This document shows, piece after piece, positions 1 through 9,769 of a DNA stretch of 25,798 nucleotides. Under the pieces are notes generated by a model. It searched no databases. It saw nothing but the letters and a program-made list of their open reading frames with translations, and had not been told where the DNA came from. The translations under genes were made by a program, and so were the position numbers. Origin of the DNA: Chromera velia. Lineage: Eukaryota; Sar; Chromeraceae. How positions within the stretch are numbered: position 1 is the first letter of the stretch; each line of letters starts with the position of its first letter. The stretch is taken from contig JAHBMJ010000930.1 in NCBI GenBank assembly GCA_018398765.1, positions 7,582 through 33,379 of the forward strand, written 5' to 3'.

Positions 1-197
1 TTACACGATTGAGGGAAGCTCTTGTGCTCCGCTGCTCTCTAATCTTTGTTGAAAAGAACCCTCTCTCCTCTTTTTCTTCTATGGCTCTCTCTCTGAAGAC
101 AGAAAGGAACTCTGCAGTGGCATAGTGACGTATCATTTTGTCATTTGCACAAGAACATCTTTCTTTTTTTCTTTCTGCATTTGCAACTCTCGGGCAG

Positions 198-2442
198 GAC
201 GGACGGGAACTCTGCGGAGGCAATGGAACTCCTGGAGGCTCTGAAGGTCAGTCAAACCGATTTGGGTGTTTGGGGGGGGTGGGGGGGCTTGTTGGCCTGT
301 TCCGTGTGTTTGTTAATTAGTTGATTGTCATGAAGGAATTATTCTGGAGACTGTTTTTCTCTCTAAGTGTCTGACTAGCGGACCTATGGACTGACTGTTG
401 ACGGACAGACCGACTGACTGACTGGCTGCCTGACTGATTGGCTGACTGACTGCAGAACCAGCGACTTGTCGGAGGCATGGACGTCCTCTCTCTCCTCGGA
501 GATGAAGAAACTGGGGGGGCAGAGAAGGGAGGAAGCGCGGAGGCGTCTGCTTCCTCCTCTTCTTCTTCTTCTTCTTCTTCTGGGGTCGTGTCTGCACCCG
601 TGGGAGCTTTGAAGGATCTCTTTCGAGAATCTTTCGCCTCCCTCGAGAGCTCCAGCCGTACGTTGCGTTTTGATGATCTTACATGTACCTTGCTTTTACA
701 CCAAATCACAAATGAGTCCTTTCGTTCACTGGAAAGTTTCGGAAGGTCTGAATTTTTGATCGATTGAGTGATCGAAATGGAGATCTATCTATCTGCACTC
801 TTCGAAGCTTCTGCTTCAATTATCCTCACTGTTGACTTTTTGGCTGAGATTCTGGAATGGCAAATTGACTGTAGATCCGATCTCCATCCACTTTCGATTC
901 TTGCTGTCTATTCCCTAGCGCCTCGTTTCGTCTCTTTTGAAGTTGCAGTGTGAGGAAACAAAACGTATCTTTTCATCCGTCTTCAGGCACAAAGTATGTG
1001 GGGAAATCCAAAACGGCACGGATTGCGTCGAATCTGCATGCCAACATTGATGCAATTGCGTATCTATTCGCCTTCATGTGTGTGATTTGCGTTCTCCGAG
1101 TGGGTGGGTGCAGAGGAGAACCGGAGCAGGGCCGCCAGAGACGTTGCCGAAGCTGTGCGGATGCGGAAAGAGGCGAGACAGGCAGAGAGGGAATCTAGAG
1201 TGTTCCAACTCGGAAAGTGCTCTCAGTGCGGCCTTCAGCTAGAGACCCCAGTCACCCACTTCTTCTGCATGTCAGTCAGGCAGTCAGTCAGTCAGTCAGT
1301 CAGTCAGGCAGGCAGGCAGGCACGCGGAGAGTTGCAGAGAAGCCCGTGGCGATCCACCGGCTTTGCACATGATTCTGCAAAAACCCCCCCACACACCCTT
1401 GCTGCACGGTTGGTTCACAACGATCTCTTTTTCCCTTCAGAGGTTTGTGGTTGGGGTCGTTCTCAGCGGGGAATTACTTCTCTTTTGCACGTTTCCCCCA
1501 GACCATACTGTCCATATGAGTACTTAGTCTTCCCACACAAACAGCAAGGGCCTGAGAAGGGGTGATGGTTTCAGCGGCCTGCTTCTGCAGAAGGAGCGTC
1601 GCACTCGATTGAAGTCTGTCTGGTGTTGTTGGTTGCTCGGATGCGTTCAGGCACTCGTTCCACACCTTCTGCTTATCGGACCCTAACAGCTGTCGGCGGT
1701 GTGCACCAGACGCACAGGCAAAAAAAGTCAGCCACTCAGCCAGGCAGAAAGTCATTCCACGATCCCCTTTGCTGAGATGTTCTTTTCCCTTCTTGTTGTC
1801 ATACAGGAAGGAAAAGATGATTCATAACCGTGTGAAAGTTGGCAGAACCCGAAAGCCATGTAGATTCTCTAAGCTTCTTTTTCTCCCTCCCCTTTCCGCA
1901 GAATCTCCACAGATCTTGAAAAGACGGATTACTTCATTCATTTCTTTCCCTCCGCGGGTGTCTTCTGTGTGTTGTCTGTCTGAGCTTCCTTGTGGTGCAG
2001 ACCCTGAGGGAACAGAGATCTGTACAGGCCCTGAACGCAGACGATTTCTTCAAATACCTCAGAGGTCAGACCGACACCTCATTCATCATTTTGATGTGCT
2101 CTTCTGTCTTCCGATTTGGCTGCACGAATGTCCGTCTCTCTATAGAGATGAAACTAATCAGGGAGGCTTTTTTCTTCCTCTTTCATCGATCGTTGGTTCT
2201 TTGAATTTCTGGAGCGGGTTCACAGAGGCCCCTTCTTTCTTCTCTTTCTTCACTTTTTTCAACGCCCTTACATCGATGTGTTCAAATGTGTATAAACCCG
2301 TTTCCACACCCCCTCTCTGTGGATCCTATCCGCCCCAGGTTCCACCGCTGGATTTCCTCTGGTTGCTGAATACTTCGGCAGAGAGATGTTCGGTCAGGGC
2401 ATACAGCAGGGTGCAGCAGGCCTCCAACCGTCCGGCAGCTAG
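198..2442 (+). CDS. VPS11: VPS11 homologue, C-terminal part (six exons)
   Basis: VPS11 is a core subunit of the HOPS and CORVET complexes, which tether endosomal and vacuolar membranes before fusion. My exon model is 198-246, 456-657, 1114-1270, 1651-1726, 2001-2064 and 2339-2442 (TAG). Every border is GT..AG, all phases agree, and the exons sum to 651 coding bases (216 residues) plus one carry-over base. Seen in the translation: a helical stretch ending ELLEALKNQRLVGGMDVLSL, a Gly/Ala/poly-Ser insert coded by a TCT/TCC run, a charged coiled-coil segment (EAVRMRKEARQAERESRVFQ), then a complete C3H2C3 RING-H2 finger: CSQC, HFFCMHSFHTFC, then SCRRC. The C-terminus has VAEYFGREMF, matching the conserved VPS11 end. 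The RING is assembled only by joining exons 3 and 4, which strongly supports the splicing. The first exon starts at an acceptor, so the N-terminal beta-propeller and most of the alpha-solenoid lie upstream of the window. The poly-Ser insert looks lineage-specific. Confidence 0.93.
363..455 (+). repeat. CTGAC-rich degenerate repeat at the 3' end of VPS11 intron 1
   Basis: A degenerate (CTGA)n tract fills the last 90 bases of the intron and runs into the acceptor CTGACTGCAG. CTGAC occurs about seven times. It matches the generic branch-point consensus yTnAy, so the tract is a run of possible branch points. Confidence 0.75.
1271..1320 (+). repeat. (GTCA)n microsatellite beginning at the splice donor of VPS11 intron 3
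   Basis: The intron opens with GTCAGTCAGGCAGTCAGTCA and continues as GTCA then GCAG units. The donor hexamer GTCAGT is therefore itself repeated several times in tandem. Confidence 0.85.
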
Positions 2443-2899
2443 CTAGTCCAGAAACTTTTAGCACGTCCTTAAAGGCGTCTGGGATCGTCGACGTCATGTG
2501 TTGCCAGTGAAGATCTTAAAGCGAACCGTGATTCGTGAAAACCTCTGATTGGACCTCGGATTGGCACAACATTGGCAATGTTAACATAGGTGTTAATTTA
2601 GCACTTTTGCACGTAATGCTACACGCAATGTCAAGTTATTTGTGAATAATACTCATGATTAACACGTGTCAGCGTGCTTAGTTTCAATGATGTTAGATTA
2701 AAGTATAAATTTAAGAAATAAAAAGATTTTAATAAGCTTTTTACAACTTAGTTTACTGCCTAGTTTACAAGTTGTATCTTAATTAGGTTATAACAAAAAA
2801 ATTAGGACTTTTTTTTTTTTGATTGATTGTACACAGTACGGTTATGAGAAATGAAAGTAAGGCGGTTACTAGGCAGCCGCTAGGCCGCCCGGTTACCAA
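2443..2899. other. AT-rich intergenic DNA downstream of VPS11
   Basis: No coding exon is visible. The sequence is AT-rich after about 2570, with a T11 run near 2810. It ends with GTTACCAA at 2892-2899, the left target-site copy of the transposon that follows. Confidence 0.7.
2892..2899 (+). repeat. Left target-site duplication GTTACCAA
   Basis: Exact 8-bp match to 3700-3707 on the other side of the hAT-type element. Confidence 0.88.
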
Positions 2900-3699
2900 C
2901 AGAGTTGTTAAGTCCCGATAAACCTAAGTACCGAAATCCGATACCGACCCCCCGATCCAAAATTTTTCGGTACTTTCGGTACCGGCTTTTTTATATATTC
3001 TAAACAGGTTTTTAGAACTCTTTACAGACTGTTTATACGCTGTTAGGACACTGGAATTGTCCATTGTTCATTCATGCTTGTTCCATGTGTGTGTGTTTTA
3101 TTCATGCGTCGGATCGCACGAGAGAGAAAGTGCAAGAAGCAAAGAAACAGCGAGGATGAGCCTTCTTTCCTGCTTTTTCCGTGTGTATGTGTTTTATTCA
3201 TGCGTCAGATCGCACGAGGGAGGGAGTGTGTGTGTGTTACCAGCCTCTGTGCAAGTCAGTGTATCGCATCCGACTCGGCATGATCCGAGTCCATTGTCCG
3301 ACCAACCGATTCCGACGTGGCGACGCATCTGTTACCATATATTGCCATACAGCATGCATCGATCTGATTCGATCAGCCTCAAGAGCATGCATCCTCGATT
3401 TATGCAAGCAAACAGTTCTATACATGGGTTTTATGCCTCAATCCATAGACCGTTCTAGAAGACAGAAGTCGCGAAACAATCAAAAAAACTAGAAAAGACT
3501 TTCTTAATTTTAATTTATCATTATATTTTGTTTATTTTGTTTTATGAAGTGTGTTTAAATGATATTGTAATATCAGACTACATGTGATTTTTAAGTTTGA
3601 GAGTCATTTAGGTCGGTACTGAAAGATCTGATCCGAAATCTGATACCGACCCCCCCTCTGGTACCGAGGTACCGAAAGTACCGAGACTTAACAACACTG
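2900..3699. mobile_element. Non-autonomous hAT-type DNA transposon (MITE-like), 800 bp
   Basis: The element starts CAGAGTTGTTAAGTC and ends with the inverted form GACTTAACAACACTG, giving 15-bp terminal inverted repeats with one mismatch. It is flanked on both sides by a perfect 8-bp duplication, GTTACCAA (2892-2899 and 3700-3707). CAGNG termini and 8-bp target duplications are the hallmark of the hAT superfamily. Sub-terminal regions carry repeated CGGTAC-type palindromes and a C-run motif (GATACCGACCCCCC) at both ends; these are candidate transposase-binding sites. The middle holds an imperfect direct repeat (about 3078-3131 and 3175-3229, sharing TTTTATTCATGCGTC). No transposase ORF is present, so it would need a transposase supplied in trans. 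Confidence 0.88.
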
Positions 3700-3707
3700 G
3701 TTACCAA
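3700..3707 (+). repeat. Right target-site duplication GTTACCAA
   Basis: Exact 8-bp match to 2892-2899. The near-perfect state suggests a fairly recent insertion. Confidence 0.88.
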
Positions 3708-4870
3708 TTTTATGGTTACGGTAGTAGTCTTCCAATGGTAGTGGTAGTAGCTAAAAACAGACAGATTTGGCCACGTTCTGAGTCAAACTTAACTTACAAA
3801 ACCAATTTTAGACTACTAAAAATCATATATTTTTGGCATTCATCAAAAGTTTATTCTAGTAAAACTCAATGTTCATCATTTTATGACTGAACTCTAACTC
3901 GCTCTAACTAGTATATCATTATGTATAGCATATACTATTTGAGTATGATCATTTCGGGGCTTTAAACTGCTAACGGGTTAAGTGGTCTAGTAAGTGGTCA
4001 GGCTTTAGTAAAATGGGTCTAGCAACTGTTTTTACCAGAGTTTTTCCTTAAACTAGCATGGTAGTGGTACACACCTTCAACTTCGCTGGTTACCATCTCA
4101 TGGTTACTACCAAACTGACGGTAACTCACTACTAGCTATTTAGTAGCTAAAAGGGGCCAGTAGTAACTCCTAACCATACTACTGTGTAATTGATTGATTA
4201 GTTCCACGCTAGGCCTTCCCATTATAACATGTTGCCTACAGAACATGCAATATAAAAAACTGTAGTAATCAGTTAATAATATAAGTCGAATAATTTTTAA
4301 ACTTGATTTTATATATTGTGTTAGTAGCTAGTAAATCTAGAGCTAGATCAGTAACATTGGTATAATATGAGATAACATGACATTAATTAATGTTTCTAGT
4401 AATCATATATGATGTTTTACTTCAGGTTCCTAGACAAGTTCTGTAATGAACTTCATGATATTGGTTGGCCAGAGCCTAAGTGGTGGCTCACTGGCTTTAA
4501 CCGCCTCAATTCAATTCAATTCATGATAGTTTAATGACATATTTAATTTGAATTATTTGTTAATTAAAAAAAAAAACGAACAATTTTCTTAAACAAGTTC
4601 TTAAAATGTTACGAATCATCAGATCTATAAAAAGAAAAGTAAGCGGCACTGTAAGGCTAGTATAAGCTAGAAGAAACAACAGATGAACTATCATGGACAT
4701 AGCGGGAAGGCCTATGGCGGAACCAATCAATCAATCAAAAGATAAAAAGCAATGAAATGCAGGTTGTATATAAATGTAGATTGATCGCTGATTCATCGAT
4801 TCATTTATTGGTCGAGCTACTACAAATTGCTACTTCTAGTAGCAGTGGTTATTAAAGTCGTTTATTAGGC
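3708..4870. other. AT-rich spacer with GGTTAC/TAGTAG motifs
   Basis: No exon is supported. GGTTAC and TAGTAG/CTACTA words recur on both strands (around 3712-3750 and 4088-4165), suggesting an older palindromic repeat into which the hAT element inserted; its ends could not be defined. The rest is AT-rich, with short ATTGATTG and AATCAATC runs. Confidence 0.5.
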
Positions 4871-6048
4871 TTGCCACCATTGAAATCATCATTTGCAGAG
4901 GGGAGAGAGACGATTGAAGAAGATGCACATAAGACCCGGGGGTGCTTGTGAGCTGATCTTTTGGCGTCTGCACCATGTTCTAGCGACATCCAGTGCTAGA
5001 TTCAGTGCAGCGAGAGCTAGGGAAATGATGCAGACCGGCAAGTACCGGCAAGTCAACAGAGAGAAAAATTGACTCTTCAATTGATGCACAGAGTGCAAAT
5101 AAAAGACCCTAAGAAAGAGAAGGAAGAAACAGTAAAGGAAAAGATGGGGAGGAGCACCTCCGCATTCCTTCGACAACACTCGTGGCCATACACGCTCGCG
5201 AGCTAGTCGGACTCAATCAATATTCCTCTCAATGAGGGAAGGCGCACGCCAAGTCCCTTATCTGCTTCAAAATTTTTCTTTCTGTTGTCTTCTCTCTTCT
5301 TTTTTGCCCTTGCTCTTCGTCCCTTCTTCCCTCTTCCTTCCCGTGCGTTTTTTTTTTTTACGTCACTCTGAAGTCGGAGTACCCTTAGACAACGGAAATC
5401 GTGAAGGTTCTCAGAAGTGCACGGACCGGCTTGGAAGAAGGAGGTAGCTGTCTGAGGGTGTCTCCTGCAGCATGCAAGTCCTTCAAGGAGGAGGGAGGCA
5501 CCATTTTACGCAGACACATGGGCTGATACTATCAGTATATCCTGCGTCGGGGAGGCTTTTTCGTGAAATGAGAATGCGTGGAATGATTTCATCAAGAAGA
5601 GTTGCGTTTGATGATCAATGTGTGATACACGGCAAAGCTAGATGGCACAGTCTGAGACGCATCGATTCAGACAGGCATGTATATAGACACACACTGTCAG
5701 ATGTGTTGCGGAAGATGGAGACTTGCGGGGCAGAGGACAGGAAGCGCAAAGCATGTCAGAGTAACGAGGCGATTGGGGAAGGGCCGAAATTGTCTTTCCT
5801 CTCTCAGACCACTGCCCGCCCACTCTCTGCCCTAAGTCAGAAGAGCTTACGTTCTCGCGCATAGCATCAAGAAGAAGCGAAAAAGAAAGCACACATCAAT
5901 GAAATGTTCGGCAACAGGAAAGACTACAATTAAATTTCTTTTGACATCGCTTACATTCTGCCTTCTCGACTCCCCCAGCTCTACTCGATTTCCCCTGATG
6001 CAATGTCTGCGAAAACACATGAAAGAAAAAAATGGATCCCTGTTGTAC
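4871..6048. other. Spacer without a supported gene
   Basis: Open frames exist on both strands (for example 4889-5179 minus and 5472-5864 plus). None shows family motifs, a consistent exon structure or a recognisable domain. Base composition is mixed, with pyrimidine-rich patches at 5270-5360. Confidence 0.45.
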
Positions 6049-6183
6049 ATGTAAGGAACTTATGTGCTCTTCAGACAGCTGGCGCCACTCTTGACGGAGG
6101 CGACGCGCCTCATCCACGCACAGGGTGACTCTCGCAGACAGACTGCGGCTCTGCTCGAATTTCTTCCAGTGCATGCGCAGTTC
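6049..6183 (-). CDS. Possible internal exon, helical peptide of 45 residues
   Basis: On the minus strand an acceptor (TATGCAG before 6183) opens a 135-base segment, in phase at both ends, that closes at a GTACAA donor below 6049. It encodes ELRMHWKKFEQSRSLSARVT followed by a charged stretch with VDEARRLRQEWRQLSEEH, typical of an alpha-helical or coiled-coil protein. A second helix-like frame lies just upstream (about 6300-6360 minus, VRELQDVHGEKRIEQEK) in a different frame. I cannot join these into a gene or name a family. It could be a remnant or a chance open frame. Confidence 0.33.
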
Positions 6184-7291
6184 CTGCATACATGAATGCA
6201 CTCGCTGATGTTCAAAAAGAGCCATGCATGCAAGACAAACCTTCTGTGATCCGCGCTTTTGCCTTCGCACACAGAGGTGACACATGAAAGGTGCGCAGGA
6301 GTCATCTTCTCCTGCTCAATCCTTTTTTCTCCATGCACGTCTTGAAGTTCTCTGACATGTCCCTTCCATGTACGCACCTGTCGCAGCTATTCCGGAAGCG
6401 TCGATCGATCTGTCAGCTTGCAGGGATCTGGCATGCTTGGAGACGTCAGCAATCAGCATTGCAAGGGACACTTAGGGAGGACAGAACCCAGAGTCCAGAT
6501 GTGTACTTGCATGTCACACCGTCTACGATGTCATTCCAGCTCACGATTAATTGTGTATATACAGCTCCGAAAGTCTATATATATATATATATATATAGCT
6601 CTGTCATTTTGATGACAGTGACTTATTTTTCGATATATATATAAGACTCAGTTGAAGCATGCACTCCGTGCGAGCGTCTCGAAGACAGCGAAAACGGCCT
6701 TTCCGTGCGCTTCTCATGCGCATGCATGCACGCGCTTTCACATATCTGAAATGCAATTCATCTGAGGGACTCGATCTCTCCTTTCATATATATACAGCTA
6801 CTATTCAGTAGATTCAACACTCTGAAGAGCTTTCCAGCTAGCTGTGCCGGCTTGGGGCAGGCATCTCTCCATGAAGCTTCTTCTGCAGGAGCAATCGATG
6901 TTGCAAGTTGTAAACGCATGCGCGCGGTCGAGACTCCTAATTCTTCGTGTCTCTTCGGGGCCGGTATATATATATATATCCGTCTTACCTAGCTGCATGG
7001 ATTGATGACTTACCTTCATACAAGCCCGTCACCAGCTAAGTATAGTGTAGGTGCGGAGCTGCAGGCTATATACGTGTACGTGTCTGGCCACAGCACTGTA
7101 CTGTACCCCCCTGCTTCACGGCTTGCAAGCGGATCGCTCATCTGTTCAGCTTAATCGTCCTTTTCGCAAAGAACAAACAACACACTCCGTCAACAGTGAG
7201 TCGACAAGGGCTGGGGTCCACCTCGCGACGAATCAGGCTCCAGAACCCCCCTGCCTGTATCTTCTGCTTCTGGTTCGTTTTCCCTGCAGAC
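6184..7291. other. Spacer with TA microsatellites upstream of the Tyr/Cys-rich gene
   Basis: No gene is supported. It holds two (TA)n tracts and many ATGCATGC-like words. The last 100 bases before 7292 end in a pyrimidine-rich tract and acceptor (TTCCCTGCAG), so a 5' untranslated or coding exon probably lies in this stretch, but I could not identify it. Confidence 0.45.
6576..6597 (+). repeat. (TA)n microsatellite
   Basis: Eleven uninterrupted TA units. A shorter TA run lies at 6965-6979. Confidence 0.9.
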
Positions 7292-7893
7292 ATGTCTTGG
7301 CGCTACACCGAGTATATCTGCGATGGTGACGACTGCATCAAGATCGAAAGCACCGTCGAGCCTGTAGGTCATGCATGCAACACGCCTTCTGTCTCAGGCA
7401 GTGTGGACCCGTTATTTGCTCCTTGCTTTGCTTCTGCCCACGAGATTCGTAGAGGTTTGCTTCAGTTTACAAGTGAAAACTCATTCCCCCTCCTGTTCCT
7501 TTTTTGGTTTAATCTCCTCTTCAGGTCATCAGGCCTTGTGCTCGAACATGCGCTCGAACATACACTACTCCCTGCGGTCGCTACGAGACCTACTACTACA
7601 CTGCCCGGGGGTATCCCTACTGCCCTCCGAAGTACTACATCTATGACGGTCCCAGTCCCTGTGGCCGCTACGAGACTTACTACTACTCGGTAAGCTGCCG
7701 CATTTCTACTCTCCCAGTCAACCGGCACATCGTGTCAGACGATTGTGTACTTGAGCTAGTACCAAGTACGGCTATTCACTTGTACTGTTGGGCAGTGACA
7801 GGAAAATTGACTTACGTCTTTGCTGTTTTTCAAAACAACATTCATTGCCTGAAGTGTGCCCAGCATTCATTGCCTGAAGTGCTACAGACCTGA
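7292..7893 (+). CDS. Small Tyr/Cys-rich protein with duplicated CGRYETYYY motif
   Basis: Exon 7292-7363 encodes a 24-residue start (MSWRYTEYICDGDDCIKIES, then TVEP) and ends at a GTAGGT donor in phase 0. Exon 7525-7689 follows a CTCTTCAG acceptor, also phase 0, and adds 55 residues. About a quarter of these are Tyr, with paired cysteines (RPCARTC) and two copies of PCGRYETYYY about 30 residues apart, separated by a YPYCPPKYYIYD stretch. A GTAAGC donor follows at 7690. The frame also stays open without splicing to TGA at 7891-7893, which would give 146 residues, so the C-terminus is unresolved. An alternative terminal exon near 8020 is possible. No signal peptide is visible at this start. An acceptor lies two bases before the ATG, so upstream exons are possible. 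No family is recognised. A structural or cross-linking role is only a guess from composition. Confidence 0.6.
7839..7881 (+). repeat. 18-bp direct repeat, two copies
   Basis: CATTCATTGCCTGAAGTG occurs exactly at 7839-7856 and 7864-7881, a 25-bp period. It lies in the part that is probably intronic or 3' untranslated for the preceding gene, which weakens the unspliced reading. Confidence 0.85.
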
Positions 7894-9664
7894 CCTCTCT
7901 CGCAAGCACCAAAATTTTGAGTCTGCAACACTTCCTGACCTAGTTCCGGTGCCGCGTCCCTTGAATGCGTTTTGCTGGCCGCTCTGTCGGGCTTCCGTTC
8001 ATTGTTGCCTCCATGCAGTCTTCTGGATCTGGAGTGCCGACCTACAGGCTGCACCGCCCGCACTGTTCTCGCCTTCGTATGATGTAACCGGGAACGCCTT
8101 TGCCTTAATTCCTGTTGTTCCTCGTTAATTTTCTCTTTGGCGCCTGACGGTTTGCTGCATGGCCGGGGGGAAGAGGAGTGCCTGTCCTGAGGAGCCCTGC
8201 ATTGAACGTCACGCTCTCCAGACTTGGTTGGGTTTTTGTATGTTGAGGTTTTGTAGTCATTGGATGATGCCCTCCACGCAGCCAATTTGTGTACCCGACG
8301 TCAAGCATTCGAAACAAAGAATCTTTGCTTCTGTTGTCTGTTGCCTGTGTCACGCTAGCTTGAAAGAGAAGACCGTCTGGCGAGAAGCGAGAAGAAAATT
8401 CACAGAGACGCTCATCTCTCGAGCTTCCCGAGACAGAGAGAGGGAGCAACGAACCGAAAGAACAAAGGAGGGAGGGAAGGAAGAAGGGAAGGAAGCAAGC
8501 AAGCAAGCAAAAAAAAATCAAACAGGGAGCCATGCATGAAAGGGAAAAGAAGGAAGAAGGAAGAAGGAAGAAGAGGGCCAGACAGAGACTTTGCGCTGTC
8601 CCTGGGGCCAGTGAATTCTCGACTGGCGGCCCGAAAGAATCCTGACCACCGTTTACATCACGTCCCGTGACTTCAATTTAATCGCAAAAGTACAGCTGGA
8701 TGGACGGAGCAATAGTAATCATGCACAAAGTCATGTATGAAAGCTCATTGAAAGAAGGAGAGTGCTTAGAGAAAAGAACACCGGGTGGCAATAATTGAGG
8801 CGCTCCAGTGATTGAATATGAAGAATTCATTTATCTGCACCTGCCCCGTTCTTGCTGTTTCGCAGTTTCGTTGGTTTTTCATGACATCATTGTGGAAGAT
8901 GAAAAGCCCTATTGCTTCGCTACGCTTCAATGATGCTTGCCAAAGAGAAGTATACAATTGTTTCTTCTGTAAATGAACCTCCGGTTTGGATGATTGCATC
9001 CAGGTTTGCGTAAAACCTTGAGTCACTGAGTCAGATAATTGAATACTGCTACACTCACGGTAACTCCGTGTCAGAGCTTATAGAACAGAGCGGTGTTTGC
9101 TGCATATGTTGAGTGATTGACGATCTCTTGCATGAACATGGGCTGCTGGGAGCACGGCTCCACTCTAGCAAAGCCAACTTCATTCATTTATTCATTCATA
9201 TAAAAACAAATTAAAAGATCGCTGATCGATCTCTTACTAGATTTTTTGCATATATCTTACTGGAATAGAGTTATTTAAATTTTGGGCTATATCACTTATA
9301 TCAGCTAGCATAAACATGCAATGATGCTTATTATACTACTAATATACTTAACCAAAGCTGGATTGTTTAGTATACTTCAAGCTAGTTTATAAGTTTTTAG
9401 TATAGTTTGTAAGCCTTGCTTGAAGCGATCGAATACTCTCAATCTATAGGTTATAAAATTGAATTGAATTCTTAAAGAAATCATGTTTTTCATTTGGTCA
9501 CTTTTTAAACTATATGACACAGTGTTTTTTCTTTGTTGAGGACCGCGAGGCGTGTGTTTTGAAGCCAAATCTAGAGCCAAATAGTAGAATCAATCATGAC
9601 AGATGTCATGATGTGATTTCTTGAGGCGGGTGCCATTTTGGCTAATCATATTCCCTCTGTTTAG
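7894..9664. other. Spacer: GA-rich tract and AT-rich block, no supported gene
   Basis: 8430-8575 is purine-rich (GGAAG and AAGCAAGC units). 9180-9650 is strongly AT-rich and contains TCATTCAT repeats near 9180. Open frames at 8159-8539 plus and 8105-8533 minus overlap each other and owe their length to the low-complexity tract. Confidence 0.5.
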
Positions 9665-9769
9665 AAGCTTCAGGACCTTCAGATCGAGACGGGCAGCAAG
9701 AAGATCGAGAGAGAGAACGATGAGATAAAACGCACTATTTGCAAGTTCTTTTTACTCAGTCCCTGTTGA
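9665..9769 (+). CDS. Possible terminal exon of a coiled-coil protein
   Basis: After a TTCCCTCTGTTTAG acceptor, the plus strand reads KLQDLQIETGSKKIERENDE and then IKRTICKFFLLSPC to a TGA at 9767-9769. The charged, heptad-like composition resembles real coding sequence. No upstream partner exon is found, because the preceding 500 bases are AT-rich. If real, its stop overlaps the 3' end of the minus-strand gene by 14 bases. It could also be a relic. Confidence 0.28.
   Translation, partial: KLQDLQIETGSKKIERENDEIKRTICKFFLLSPC

Noticed and set aside
1769-2446. 225-residue plus-strand open frame
   Set aside because: It runs through VPS11 introns 4 and 5 and covers exons in the wrong frame; the spliced VPS11 model explains the same DNA better.
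2834-4184. A second, larger hAT element enclosing the 800-bp one (CAGTA..TACTG ends)
   Set aside because: The candidate ends match weakly and the flanking 8-mers differ.
4889-5179. 96-residue minus-strand open frame with a hydrophobic middle
   Set aside because: No family motif and no exon partners; hydrophobicity follows from a GA-rich opposite strand.
5472-5864. 130-residue plus-strand open frame
   Set aside because: Basic, irregular composition without recognisable domains; overlaps other open frames of equal quality.
8105-8539. Overlapping open frames on both strands
   Set aside because: Length depends on the GGAAG-rich tract; no coding texture.
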